Below, piece by piece: positions 8,405-17,728 of a DNA stretch of 55,927 bases (its first letter is position 1; each line of letters starts with the position of its first letter). Made by a program: the position numbers and the translations under genes. The notes beneath the pieces were generated by a model. It was not told where the DNA came from. It saw only the letters and a list, made by a program, of their open reading frames with translations, and did no database searches. This DNA comes from Melioribacteraceae bacterium (GTDB lineage: Bacteria > Bacteroidota > Ignavibacteria > Ignavibacteriales > Melioribacteraceae): NCBI GenBank assembly GCA_024103215.1, contig JAGFIY010000139.1, positions 1 to 55,927 on the forward strand, read 5' to 3'.

Positions 8405-9478
8405 ATGAAAATAAGATACTATATCCTATATTCAATTCTGTTATCAATTTGTTCAACTCTGTATGGACAGATTAACAATCCTAAAGCTTTTCTCGGAACT
8501 TGGGAAGGAACCTGGATAAACAGTACATTCGGTTCAACAGGGGATGTGTCGGTCGTAATTACTACAGATGCCGAATTCTCAAAATTTATCTCCGAATGGG
8601 AAGTTACAGGGAATGTTCTTGGTACACCCGGAATCGGTCCATTTACCGCAGATGGAATTTTCGCCGATAGTAAAATCGTCGTGGATTTCGTTCACCCAAC
8701 TTGGGGAAACATAAAGGGCGAATTGCTTTATGAAGGGACTTTTACAGGGATGGCAACAGATTCACCAGTTGGTGTAGATTCAATCTTCTGCGATGGTGAA
8801 TTTAATTCTTACGTTTGTACAGGTTTTTTCGAAATGAATTTTTTCAACACAGATGTACAAGGATTTATGATTATTACTAAAGTTGATCCCATCTTAATCC
8901 CGGAATTGTTTACGGCAGAAACTCAAGAAAATGGTACAATATTGCTCGAATGGTTTCACGAAGGCGGAAACACTACAGGATATAGAATTGAACGTGCTCT
9001 GAATGCAAGATCGGAATTTGTAAATATTGCAGAAATTCCTGCCGGAGAATCTTCTTATCACGATACCGATATTTTAAGCAGTACTGATTATGTTTATCGA
9101 ATTGTAGCGTTCAACGAAAACTTTGAATCCGATTATTCTGAAGAAGCATCGGCAACTTCGGGAGTCGTAAGCGTTGATAATCAAGCCGGAATTCCATTGA
9201 GATATGCTCTAAAACAAAATTATCCTAATCCTTTTAATCCATCAACAAATATCTTAATAAATCTGCCGGAAAGAAGTGAAGTTAATATTTCAGTTTTCAA
9301 TTCTTTAGGACAACTGGTTTCGGTGATTGAAAATTCATCTCTTAATCCGGGAAGTCACAATTTTGTTTTTAATGCAAAAAATTTACCGAGCGGAGTTTAT
9401 ATCATAAATATGAAAGCTGTGTCAAAAACCATTAACAAAACTTTCAATTTTTCAATTAAATCACTCTTAATGAAATAG
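8405..9478 (+). CDS. Secreted protein with fibronectin III-like domain and type IX sorting domain
   Basis: 357 aa. Signal peptide (about 1-21, ending at LYGQ), then a beta-rich N-terminal domain (about 25-160). A fibronectin III-like domain follows (about 165-252; ILLEWFHEGGNTTGYRIER, YVYRIVAFNENFESD). A C-terminal sorting domain begins at LKQNYPNPFNPSTN (about 267) and includes SGVYIINMKA. Export by a type IX system is inferred; no secretion component is in the window. The function of the N-terminal domain is not recognised. Confidence 0.82.
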   Translation: MKIRYYILYSILLSICSTLYGQINNPKAFLGTWEGTWINSTFGSTGDVSVVITTDAEFSKFISEWEVTGNVLGTPGIGPFTADGIFADSKIVVDFVHPTWGNIKGELLYEGTFTGMATDSPVGVDSIFCDGEFNSYVCTGFFEMNFFNTDVQGFMIITKVDPILIPELFTAETQENGTILLEWFHEGGNTTGYRIERALNARSEFVNIAEIPAGESSYHDTDILSSTDYVYRIVAFNENFESDYSEEASATSGVVSVDNQAGIPLRYALKQNYPNPFNPSTNILINLPERSEVNISVFNSLGQLVSVIENSSLNPGSHNFVFNAKNLPSGVYIINMKAVSKTINKTFNFSIKSLLMK

Positions 9479-9489
9479 TATTTTAAAAT

Positions 9490-9541
9490 GAAATCGGGAC
9501 GCCCTTTCTCACTCCCCAGCGATGAGAGACGTCCCAATTTC
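9490..9541. repeat. Imperfect palindromic element
   Basis: GAAATCGGGACG (9490-9501) pairs with CGTCCCAATTTC (9530-9541) with one mismatch, and an inner TCTC/GAGA stem follows. It is more GC-rich than its surroundings and lies in a 213-nt gap between two plus-strand genes. Short open frames that read through it are not credible genes. It is a candidate REP-like or miniature element. Confidence 0.6.
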
Positions 9542-9691
9542 TCATTTTCCCAGAATAGGATTCTATCTCTTTTTTTCAAATCCAATGCCAAGTTTTTATA
9601 TTCATTTCAAGACATATTTCAAACTTTTTATATCTTCGTGTTGCATAATTGCAAACAACCAATTAAAAAATGTAGTTTATAGGAAACTTAT

Positions 9692-11740
9692 ATGGAAAAG
9701 CAAAATAGACTAATTAACGAAAAGTCACCCTATCTTTTGCAGCACTCGCGCAATCCGGTTAATTGGTTTCCTTGGAGTGAAGAAGCATTTAATCTGGCTG
9801 TAAGAGAAGATAAACCTATTTTTCTTTCAATCGGTTACTCTACCTGTCATTGGTGCCACGTAATGGAAAGAGAATCGTTCGAGGATGAACAAGCTGCAAA
9901 ATTGATGAACGATGTTTTTATAAATATTAAGGTCGATCGTGAAGAACGACCTGATGTTGATGGTATCTACATGAAAGTCTGTCAAATAATGACCGGACAC
10001 GGAGGCTGGCCACTTACAATTATAATGACTCCTGACAAAAAACCATTTTACGCAGCTACTTACATTCCTCGTGATTCAAAAATGGGTAGAATCGGAATGA
10101 CCGAACTCATCCCAAAAATCGATAAAGTTTGGAAGGAACAAAAGGAAAAGATTTTTACAAATGTCGAGCAAATATTAAAATATCTTGAAGAAGAGGAAAC
10201 TCTCTCTACTGAAATTGATCCAACAATAATCGAGAAAATAGTTGCCGAATTCAGGGAGAGATTTGATGAAGAATACGGCGGATTTGGAAGCCGGCCAAAA
10301 TTTCCGACTCCGCACAATTTGCTTTTTCTTTTAGCTGCATCAGAATATTCAAATGATAATACCGCATCGGAAATGGTTGAAAAAACTTTAATGATGATGC
10401 GTATGGGCGGGATTTATGACCACATCGGTTTCGGCTTTCATAGATATTCAACTGATTCAAAATGGCTTCTTCCTCATTTTGAAAAAATGCTTTATGATCA
10501 GAGTTTGATGCTGATAGCATACAGTCAAGCATTTCACAAAACTAAGAATGAGTTGTTTAAGAACACTGCAATTGAAATTGTTGAATATCTAAAGCGGGAA
10601 ATGCTTTCACCGGAAGGCGGATTTTTTTCCGCCGAAGATGCAGACAGCGAGGGTGAAGAAGGTAAGTTTTATGTATGGGAATTTGAAGAGCTAAAAAATA
10701 TTTTGAATAATTCTGAAATTAAATTTTTTGAAAGAAATTTTAATGTCTCGGAAATCGGAAATTTTAATGATGAAGCAACCGGACTGCCATCCGGGAAAAA
10801 TATCCCGCATAAAAAATATCTGCTCACAAATTTAGAAGAAGAAAAATTTGAAAGGATAAGAAAAAAACTTTTTATCGAACGTGAAAAAAGAGTTCATCCT
10901 CACAAGGATGATAAAATACTAACAGATTGGAATGGGCTCACAATAGCAGCACTTGCAATTGCAGGAAGATTATTAAATATAAATGAGTTAATAATCTTAT
11001 CCGAAAATGCGGTTAAATTTATTTACAAAAATATGTTTATCCATGATAGATTAATGCACAGATTTAGAGACGGTGAAACTGCTTTTTCGGCAAACCTTGA
11101 TGATTATGCATATCTATGCTGGGGCTTGCTTGAGCTCTTTAAAACAACTCACAAGCCCATCTATCTTGGAAAAGTTATTAGTCTTGATAAAATTTTAACG
11201 AACGAATTTTGGGATGAGAAAAACAGTGGTTACTTCTTTTCAGGCAAAAATTCTGAAAAATTAATTATAAGGAACAAAGATTTTTATGACGGAGCAATTC
11301 CCTCGGGAAATTCGGTTCATTTTTCGAATTTACTTTTTCTTTACAAAGTTACATCAAATACCGAGTTCTTAAAAAGAGCTGAGAAGATGGTCAGCAATTA
11401 CGGTGGAAAATTAAAAGCTGCTCCCATAGCCTATGCACATTTTCTGTCAGGCTTGATAAGTTACTTTTCAAAAAGTGTTGAGATAATAATTGTTGAAGGT
11501 GAACAAGGAAATAGCATCGAAGAGATTACAAATTATTTAGAGAGCGAGAAGAACTTCAATTCAACATTAATTGTTTTGACTCGAGAAAACCGTGAAGAAA
11601 TGATAAGCTTAGCTGAATACTTGAAAAAATATTCTTCGATAGGTGGAGAGACAACAATTTATTTATGTGAAAATTACGAGTGTAAATTACCCGTAACCTC
11701 GTTGTCGGAATTAAAAAAATTACTGAGGGAAATTTACTAG
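9692..11740 (+). CDS. YyaL/SSP411-family thioredoxin-fold (DUF255) protein
   Basis: 682 aa, the usual length. The N-terminal thioredoxin-like domain (about 1-165) starts [19 protein letters not shown] and has the CHWC pair (Cys52, Cys55) in [15 protein letters not shown]. The rest is an alpha/alpha-barrel with the family signatures [45 protein letters not shown] and [11 protein letters not shown]. Some relatives act on sugars or as epimerases, but the physiological substrate is unknown. It ends 11 nt from the convergent DUF4340 gene. The sequence TATCTTCG at 9631-9638 resembles a -7 promoter element. Confidence 0.92.
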   Translation: MEKQNRLINEKSPYLLQHSRNPVNWFPWSEEAFNLAVREDKPIFLSIGYSTCHWCHVMERESFEDEQAAKLMNDVFINIKVDREERPDVDGIYMKVCQIMTGHGGWPLTIIMTPDKKPFYAATYIPRDSKMGRIGMTELIPKIDKVWKEQKEKIFTNVEQILKYLEEEETLSTEIDPTIIEKIVAEFRERFDEEYGGFGSRPKFPTPHNLLFLLAASEYSNDNTASEMVEKTLMMMRMGGIYDHIGFGFHRYSTDSKWLLPHFEKMLYDQSLMLIAYSQAFHKTKNELFKNTAIEIVEYLKREMLSPEGGFFSAEDADSEGEEGKFYVWEFEELKNILNNSEIKFFERNFNVSEIGNFNDEATGLPSGKNIPHKKYLLTNLEEEKFERIRKKLFIEREKRVHPHKDDKILTDWNGLTIAALAIAGRLLNINELIILSENAVKFIYKNMFIHDRLMHRFRDGETAFSANLDDYAYLCWGLLELFKTTHKPIYLGKVISLDKILTNEFWDEKNSGYFFSGKNSEKLIIRNKDFYDGAIPSGNSVHFSNLLFLYKVTSNTEFLKRAEKMVSNYGGKLKAAPIAYAHFLSGLISYFSKSVEIIIVEGEQGNSIEEITNYLESEKNFNSTLIVLTRENREEMISLAEYLKKYSSIGGETTIYLCENYECKLPVTSLSELKKLLREIY

Positions 11741-11751
11741 AGGGTTTTGAG

Positions 11752-12684
11752 TTAGTCTTCCTTCTGTAAAAACTCACCGATACCTTTATATATCTTCTTA
11801 TAAAAATCATTCTTTTTACCGTCAAAGTATGATTCGGTATTCAGTGAAGAAGAAATAACATAGTTTGAAGTATCCCCAAATGCTTGAACCGTAAATAGAG
11901 AATTATCAGTTCTTGAAACCGTCAATTTCATTGTCGGATTATTTACCGGAATTTCCGGTTGATCAATATAATTGTTGTTTGTTAATCTGCTTAACTGCCG
12001 CAGGTAATTTTCAACTTTAGCCGAATCCAACTCTATATCGCTTGAGTACCATTTATTGTTTAATTTTATCATCTGGAAACTGCTGTCGGCGGGATAATCA
12101 AATGCAAGTCTATTCCAATCGTTATAATTGCCCGAGATTAAATTGCTGTTTCTGAAGGCTTCTGCTTTTTGGTTAAAAGTCATATCAAGAAAACCTTCAA
12201 CAAGATAAACGTTTGTTTCATCTGCTAAACGAACATTTGTAAACATGCTTCTCGGCTGTTGAAATGAAAATTTCCCGATCACTAAATCCAAAGTGCAATC
12301 CGAATCCTCATAAACTTCTACACGGGTTGCGGATTCGCCAACCTGAAGTTCTTCCCACTTATCTTTACTTTTTGCCGTCAAACGAATCGGCTTAAGTGAA
12401 ATTAATTGTTGAATTAAATTATCTATTTTAGTTTTAGGAACGTTTACAACTTTGCCGCTTTCAAGTCTAACTTTCCAATCACCTTCTTCTTTGAAAAGTG
12501 TGACATCAGTTCCCGGCTGAGATTTTGGATAGATTACAATTTGCGATACCGCAGCGGTATCAATCTCAACCAACTTATCACGGAAAGTTCTATCTTGCCC
12601 GGAATCAAAAATGAAAATCAGAAGTACAACAATTGCTAATACAGAAAAAATCAATGCAAGTTTTTTAGTTGATATATTACTCAT
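11752..12684 (-). CDS. DUF4340 protein of a GldG-type ABC system
   Basis: 310 aa with one N-terminal membrane anchor (about 9-27, LALIFSVLAIVVLLIFIF) and a large extracytoplasmic part of repeated beta-alpha units. It contains LDLVIGKFSFQQPRSMFTNVR and VYLVEGFLDMTFN, matching DUF4340. It overlaps the GldG-like gene by 8 nt. This is a familiar gene pair in which DUF4340 is presumed to work with the GldG-like auxiliary subunit at the membrane. The molecular role is unproven. Confidence 0.85.
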   Translation of the reverse strand: MSNISTKKLALIFSVLAIVVLLIFIFDSGQDRTFRDKLVEIDTAAVSQIVIYPKSQPGTDVTLFKEEGDWKVRLESGKVVNVPKTKIDNLIQQLISLKPIRLTAKSKDKWEELQVGESATRVEVYEDSDCTLDLVIGKFSFQQPRSMFTNVRLADETNVYLVEGFLDMTFNQKAEAFRNSNLISGNYNDWNRLAFDYPADSSFQMIKLNNKWYSSDIELDSAKVENYLRQLSRLTNNNYIDQPEIPVNNPTMKLTVSRTDNSLFTVQAFGDTSNYVISSSLNTESYFDGKKNDFYKKIYKGIGEFLQKED

Positions 12685-14203
12685 AAGAAATCGATGAAAG
12701 TTTGTTTCTAAATTTTCTTCTCATTTGGAAACGAATAATTCCATAAATAATAATTATTAATATCGGAATTAAAAAGTTAAGATATTTGATCACGGTTTTC
12801 GTGCCGTCTTCCAATTGAGCACTAAGCGGACGAGCCGTAACACCTTTTGTTCTAAGACTGTTGAGACCTGTATCATCGGCAAGCCAATCAATTGAGTTTA
12901 CCATAAGATTTACGTTATCGGGTTGTAGCTGCTGTGCTTGATCTCCTTCCCCGTTAACCGCAAAATCACCGTCGCTGAATATGATCATCTTTGATTGAAC
13001 ACCATTACTTAGTTCACCGTCCAGTGCAACTGCAATTGGAAGACTCGATTCAGGAAAGTCGGAGGATTTCCAATCCTTTCCGACATCAAAGAATAACGGA
13101 AGATTTTCAATACCAGATTTTTCGGAAGTAAATGCAAGCGGAGTAACTTTAATTTTTGATGTATCTACATTGGAATAATCTATTGAACTTACGAACGGCA
13201 TCATTACAGATTCAAGTCCGGTAACAGCCGGATGATCTGCAAAGTTTGAGATAATCGGTAAATAAGGAAAACTTACAGGTGTATTAAAGGTAAACATGCC
13301 CTGCTGCTGACGAACCATAACACTGCTGCAATTTGCATCAACAATAAAATTCTTTCCAATTTCAATGCCTAAATTCATCAACCAATCTTCTAAGCCGGTT
13401 GATATTTCTTCTCCCTGACCGGTTTGAAAATTTCCGTCAACTCTATTTAATGCAAGCAGAAGTCTTCCGCCTCTTTCTAAAAATTCGTTAAGATAATTTA
13501 TATCTCTTTCACCAAGACTATCCGAAGGAGCAATAATCATTGCTGTAGAATAATCCAGTGGAATTCCGCTTGTATCCGTGAACTCAACCGGAGTTAAATT
13601 ATGTGTTACTGTCAACAGCGTACTTAACTGCTGGAGCGCTCCGAGTGACGGCTCACCGTGTCCTTGCAAAAGTGCGATACTCGGTTTATCGGTAACTGCA
13701 ATTTTTTTAATCGTGGAAGAAAGTTCATACTCCATTGCAGCTCCCGGTTGAATAAAAGGAATTGTTTCCTTCATCTCACCGAGTTGAATAACCGCACCAA
13801 GATATGCGCGCTGCTGTTTTACTTGATCACGTTCCCGGACGTTTATCATAACCGGTCGTATTCCGTTCTGTTGAGCGTTTGCCTCAGTTTCTTGACTTTC
13901 GTTCGGGTTAATAAATTCATAAACGACCATATCGTCTGAACGATTTGCATATTCAATCAACAGATCTCTAAAATCCTGTTTGGTTTTTGCAATATCCGGC
14001 GGCAGATCTTCTGAAAAATATGCAGTAACTGTCACAGGTTCCGTTAATTCATCCAGTATATTCAAAGTTGCATCACTTAAACTATATCTTTGATCTTCAG
14101 TAAAATCAAGTCGTGCAAAAAACTTTTCGCTGATGATATTTGCGAATAAAATAATTCCTATCAAAAGTATGACCGAGACAAAAAGTTTATTTTTAGTAAG
14201 CAT
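12677..14203 (-). CDS. GldG-like ABC transporter auxiliary protein
   Basis: 508 aa. N-terminal membrane helix (about 8-25), a large extracytoplasmic region with the ABC_transp_aux signatures (YSLSDATLNILDELTEPVTVTAYFS, SIALLQGHGEPSL, GRLLLALNRVDG) and a C-terminal helix (about 475-492, IPILIIIIYGIIRF) with a basic tail. Related to gliding-motility GldG, but the same family occurs in non-gliding bacteria. It sits 9 nt after the permease, with the ATPase upstream, so a four-part membrane complex is inferred. Motility cannot be claimed from these genes alone. Confidence 0.88.
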   Translation of the reverse strand: MLTKNKLFVSVILLIGIILFANIISEKFFARLDFTEDQRYSLSDATLNILDELTEPVTVTAYFSEDLPPDIAKTKQDFRDLLIEYANRSDDMVVYEFINPNESQETEANAQQNGIRPVMINVRERDQVKQQRAYLGAVIQLGEMKETIPFIQPGAAMEYELSSTIKKIAVTDKPSIALLQGHGEPSLGALQQLSTLLTVTHNLTPVEFTDTSGIPLDYSTAMIIAPSDSLGERDINYLNEFLERGGRLLLALNRVDGNFQTGQGEEISTGLEDWLMNLGIEIGKNFIVDANCSSVMVRQQQGMFTFNTPVSFPYLPIISNFADHPAVTGLESVMMPFVSSIDYSNVDTSKIKVTPLAFTSEKSGIENLPLFFDVGKDWKSSDFPESSLPIAVALDGELSNGVQSKMIIFSDGDFAVNGEGDQAQQLQPDNVNLMVNSIDWLADDTGLNSLRTKGVTARPLSAQLEDGTKTVIKYLNFLIPILIIIIYGIIRFQMRRKFRNKLSSISYE

Positions 14204-14212
14204 AATAGTTTC

Positions 14213-14938
14213 TTATTCCACCACGTTTCTTTTTGAAAGTACAATTGTTGCTAAGAATAATCCTAAATAAGAAATCGATCCGAAATAGATTAAATCGCGC
14301 GAATCAATAACACCGCGGGAAATCGAATCATAATGAGTTGAAAGACTCAGATAGTGAAAAACCTGTCCTATAAACCCGGTAAAATTTCCTGCGAGCACAT
14401 CAAAAATTATTATAAAAAACAATCCGATAAAAAGTGATAGAAGGAAAGCAACAATCTGATTGTTGGTAATGCTGCTCGCAAAAAATCCAATCCCTAAAAG
14501 TGCGCTGCTGAAAAGAATCATGCCCAAATAACCGCACCAAACGGCCCCATGATCAACCGGACCTAAAAACGAAATTGTTATATAATATGGAATTGTTAGA
14601 GCGAGTGTAATTGCAATCAGAAGAAGACTTGCAACAAACTTTCCGGCAACCATCTGCCAATCAGATACGGCTTTTGTCAACAGCAATTCAAGAGTTCCGC
14701 TTCTTTTTTCTTCCGCAATCATTTTCATTGTTATCGCAGGAATAAAAAAGAAGAGCGTCCAATATGCAACCGAAAAGAAAGGTTGAAGTGTTGCTTGATT
14801 GATAAAGAAAATATCGGAACCGAAAAGCCATGTAAAAAATCCGCTCAATCCTAAAAATACCGTTATCAGAATGTATGCTGATAACGAGTCAAAAAAAGTT
14901 TTTAATTCTCTTGAGGCAATAATCCAGGTTGTACTCAT
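14213..14938 (-). CDS. ABC-2 type permease (GldF-like)
   Basis: 241 aa with six predicted membrane helices. It contains the EEKRSGTLELLLTKAVSDW loop, typical of the ABC-2 permease family (as in GldF and NosY). It is the membrane channel partner of the ATPase encoded just upstream (6-nt gap). The substrate is unknown. The N-terminal STTWIIASRELKTFFDSLSA is the usual cytoplasmic elbow of this family. Confidence 0.92.
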   Translation of the reverse strand: MSTTWIIASRELKTFFDSLSAYILITVFLGLSGFFTWLFGSDIFFINQATLQPFFSVAYWTLFFFIPAITMKMIAEEKRSGTLELLLTKAVSDWQMVAGKFVASLLLIAITLALTIPYYITISFLGPVDHGAVWCGYLGMILFSSALLGIGFFASSITNNQIVAFLLSLFIGLFFIIIFDVLAGNFTGFIGQVFHYLSLSTHYDSISRGVIDSRDLIYFGSISYLGLFLATIVLSKRNVVE

Positions 14939-14944
14939 ATCTCT

Positions 14945-15877
14945 TTAGTTTGTTGTTAAATCTCTGAAAATATCTTCAAGTTTTGTTTCAATTGGGGTCA
15001 TTTCAGTCAACACCCAATTATTTTTAACCACTGTTTCAAAAACTTCTCTTTTCGATGATTGATTCTCTTTGCTGTTAATGTAATATGAAAACTGTTTATC
15101 TTTTACAGGATCAACCATAGCGACAGAAGGAATACTGGATAATGCGGTGATTACATCATCACTGTTAGCTGCATCCGAGACTTCCACTTTTATGATTTCC
15201 TGACCCTGAGCTTGCTTTCTTAATGTTTCGGGAGTGCCGTCTGCAACAATTTTGCCTTCATTAATTATTAGAATCCTATCGCACGTAGCTTCAACTTCGG
15301 GAAGAATATGAGTGCTAAGAATAACTGTTTTTTCCCTTCCAAGCTCACGGATAAGTTTTCGTATTTCCACAATTTGATTCGGGTCAAGTCCGGTAGTAGG
15401 CTCGTCCAAAATTAAAATTTCGGGATCATGAATCATTGCTTGAGCCAATCCGACTCTTTGCCTGTAACCCTTTGAAAGCTCCCCGATTTTTTTATGTTTC
15501 TCAATATTTAATCCACAGACATGAACCATCTCGGCGATTCTTTTCTCAATCTTTGAAGAAGGAACGCCCTGAAGTTTTGCAACAAATTCCAAATATTCCA
15601 AAACCTGCATATCGGTGTACAACGGATTGCTTTCGGGAAGATAACCAATCTTCTTTTTGATTTGATCTTGATTGTTTAATACTGAATACTGTCCTACTTT
15701 TACATCTCCGCTCGATGGAGCCATATAACATGTAATTATTTTCATCGTTGTGGTTTTTCCGGCACCGTTTGGCCCAAGGAATCCGAGAATCTCGCCGGTT
15801 TTAACTTCGAAGGAAATGTCATTTACTGCTAGCTGCGGACCGTATTTCTTAGAAAGATTTTGAACAGTGATACTCAT
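14945..15877 (-). CDS. ABC transporter ATP-binding protein (GldA-like)
   Basis: 310 aa cytoplasmic ATPase. Walker A GPNGAGKTT (about 35-43), signature LSKGYRQRVGLAQAM, Walker B ILILDEPTTGLD and the switch His in ILSTHIL are all intact. The C-terminal ~90 residues form the DUF4162-type tail of GldA/CcmA relatives. First gene of the transporter set, but a 106-nt gap separates it from rpiA upstream, so a separate promoter is possible there. Confidence 0.95.
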   Translation of the reverse strand: MSITVQNLSKKYGPQLAVNDISFEVKTGEILGFLGPNGAGKTTTMKIITCYMAPSSGDVKVGQYSVLNNQDQIKKKIGYLPESNPLYTDMQVLEYLEFVAKLQGVPSSKIEKRIAEMVHVCGLNIEKHKKIGELSKGYRQRVGLAQAMIHDPEILILDEPTTGLDPNQIVEIRKLIRELGREKTVILSTHILPEVEATCDRILIINEGKIVADGTPETLRKQAQGQEIIKVEVSDAANSDDVITALSSIPSVAMVDPVKDKQFSYYINSKENQSSKREVFETVVKNNWVLTEMTPIETKLEDIFRDLTTN

Positions 15878-15983
15878 AAATAGATGAAATAAGTTTGTTT
15901 AAGAAATGACAAAATTAAGATTACCAATAAATATATTCAACAAAACGGCTTATTATACAAATAATTTTTTGCGAGGTTCCCCT

Positions 15984-16670
15984 TTAATGATCTAAAATTT
16001 TTATTCCGCTTTTCCCAGCAACAATTACTTGTGAGGCTATGTTTAGAAACAAACCATGCTCAACTATTCCGGCTCTCTCATGCAATTTAGATGCAAGATT
16101 TTCCGGGTCTTTTATAACTCCAAATGATGCATCGATAATGTAATTCCCTTCATCGGTCACAAAATATCCGCCGCGTCTTTCCCTCACCATTGGGGAACCG
16201 CCAATCGTTTTCAAGAATCTTTTTTCGACTTCTAGTGCCATTGGAACTACTTCAACAGGCAGTGCCCATTTTTCCCCAAGTTGATTAGAAAGTTTTGATT
16301 CGTCAACAACAATTATTACTCTTTCGGATGCTTGAGCTATTATTTTTTCTTTTAAAAGCGCTCCACCACCGCCTTTTATCAGATACAAATTTCCGTCAAC
16401 CTCATCAGCACCATCAATTGTTATGTCGATCTCGGGAAACTCATCCAAGAGCCCAACTCGAATTCCTGCTTTTAACGCTTCATCCTCAGTTGCAAGCGAA
16501 GTTGGGATTCCAACTATATTATTCAGCTTCCCGCTTTCCAGAAGCTCCGCAATTCTTTTAATCGCAAAAAGTGCAGTAGATCCGGTTCCTAATCCGACAA
16601 TCATTCCTGATTCGATTTGCTCAACTGCTTTTTCGGCAGCAATTTTTTTCTGTTTATCTGTTTGATTCAT
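15984..16670 (-). CDS. rpiA: Ribose-5-phosphate isomerase A
   Basis: 228 aa enzyme interconverting ribose 5-phosphate and ribulose 5-phosphate in the pentose phosphate pathway. Signatures: GLGTGSTALFAI (phosphate loop), ITIDGADEVD (catalytic Asp pair), LIKGGGGALLKEKI and GNYIIDASFG. The start overlaps the end of the upstream SDR gene by 4 nt, so the two are translationally coupled. No sign of damage. Confidence 0.97.
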   Translation of the reverse strand: MNQTDKQKKIAAEKAVEQIESGMIVGLGTGSTALFAIKRIAELLESGKLNNIVGIPTSLATEDEALKAGIRVGLLDEFPEIDITIDGADEVDGNLYLIKGGGGALLKEKIIAQASERVIIVVDESKLSNQLGEKWALPVEVVPMALEVEKRFLKTIGGSPMVRERRGGYFVTDEGNYIIDASFGVIKDPENLASKLHERAGIVEHGLFLNIASQVIVAGKSGIKILDH

Positions 16671-17368
16671 ACCTGTTTGGGATTAGTTGCAAAAACCGTT
16701 AACTCCGGGATAAACCCAACATCGTCCATCTCTAAGGCAGCAACAATTGAATGGGCAATGTGACCTGGAAGTAATTTTGTCGGATTTATTTCCGCCTTTC
16801 TACTTTTGAAAAACGGGGTTTGAACCTCGCTTGGATTTATCAGAATAACCCTTACGTTAAAAGGTCTTAATTCGGCTCTCCAACATTCTGTCATTCCTCT
16901 TAAAGCAAATTTTGATGCTGCGTACGCCGTACCGCCTGCAAAACCTTTTAGCCCCGCCGTAGAAGAAATATTAACTATACTTCCGGCTTTCTTTTCGCAG
17001 AAAATTTTTGCTGCTTCTCGACCAACTAGCATCGCCCCGAAAACATTTGTTTCAAAAACACTTAGCATACTTTCAAGTGATTGATCGAGCAAATTCGAAT
17101 AATCACCGAATCCGGCATTATTAATTAAGACATCGAGAGTTCCGAAATCCTTTTTAATTTTTTCGAACAATGAGAGCACTTCACTTTCAATAGAAACATC
17201 ACATTTGATAGAATGCAAGTTAAATGCTTCAGCAGCCTCTGCAAGTTTCGCCTCATTTCTGCCGCAAATTATTACCTTTGCTCCCTTTTGAGATATGTAA
17301 TTAGCGGTCTCGAGCCCTATTCCAGACCCGCCCCCAGTAACTAAAACAATTTTATTATCGAGATTCAT
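16667..17368 (-). CDS. Short-chain dehydrogenase/reductase
   Basis: 233 aa Rossmann-fold oxidoreductase. Cofactor motif TGGGSGIG (about 11-18), NNAG near 87, catalytic Ser in IVNISSTAGL and YxxxK in TAYAASKFAL. R at CGRN after beta 2 hints at NADPH use. It looks like the classical 3-oxoacyl-ACP-reductase-like group, but its substrate cannot be assigned. First gene of the group leading to rpiA (4-nt overlap). Confidence 0.92.
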   Translation of the reverse strand: MNLDNKIVLVTGGGSGIGLETANYISQKGAKVIICGRNEAKLAEAAEAFNLHSIKCDVSIESEVLSLFEKIKKDFGTLDVLINNAGFGDYSNLLDQSLESMLSVFETNVFGAMLVGREAAKIFCEKKAGSIVNISSTAGLKGFAGGTAYAASKFALRGMTECWRAELRPFNVRVILINPSEVQTPFFKSRKAEINPTKLLPGHIAHSIVAALEMDDVGFIPELTVFATNPKQV

Positions 17369-17574
17369 AAATTCCTTTCACTTTTATTAACAATTATATT
17401 ATTGATCGATCCAACTTTCTAATTCATTGTTTTTCAATAATTTAGCTAATCGAAAACAAATCACAAAGGACTCAATTCCCCACAAAATGCCTTGTTATTA
17501 GAATCCTTTCTTTTTAACTTTTGTGGCTAAATTTAACAATAATAAAGTATTTGAAACAAACTTTTGGAATAAAT

Positions 17575-17718
17575 ATGTTCAGACGAAATGGCGATGATAG
17601 TTTCGAATCAGATCTAAAAAAAGACCAGAAAAAGCGTAACTTACTGTTTATCACTGCTTTCGCAATTATTTTTCTGGTTGTGATCAATCTAATTATGTAT
17701 TTTCTAACGAAATTGTAA
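17575..17718 (+). CDS. Small single-span membrane protein at the head of the miaB operon
   Basis: 47 aa from ATG 17575. A TTG at 17521 would add 18 residues but lacks a ribosome-binding site. The N-terminus is charged (MFRRNGDDSFESDLKKDQKKR), followed by one membrane helix (NLLFITAFAIIFLVVINLIMYFL). The orientation is probably N-in. It lies 10 nt before miaB and 206 nt from the divergent SDR gene. A TAACTTTT sequence at 17515-17522 could be a -7 box. No family is recognised. Confidence 0.6.
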   Translation: MFRRNGDDSFESDLKKDQKKRNLLFITAFAIIFLVVINLIMYFLTKL

Positions 17719-17728
17719 GAACAATTTA

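Noticed and set aside
9488-9713. Two short plus-strand open frames (64 and 63 codons)
   Set aside because: They read through the palindrome at 9490-9541, overlap each other, and have no ribosome-binding site.
17521-17574. N-terminal extension of the small membrane protein from a TTG
   Set aside because: No ribosome-binding site is seen and a possible -7 box overlaps it; the ATG at 17575 gives a normal charged start before the helix.
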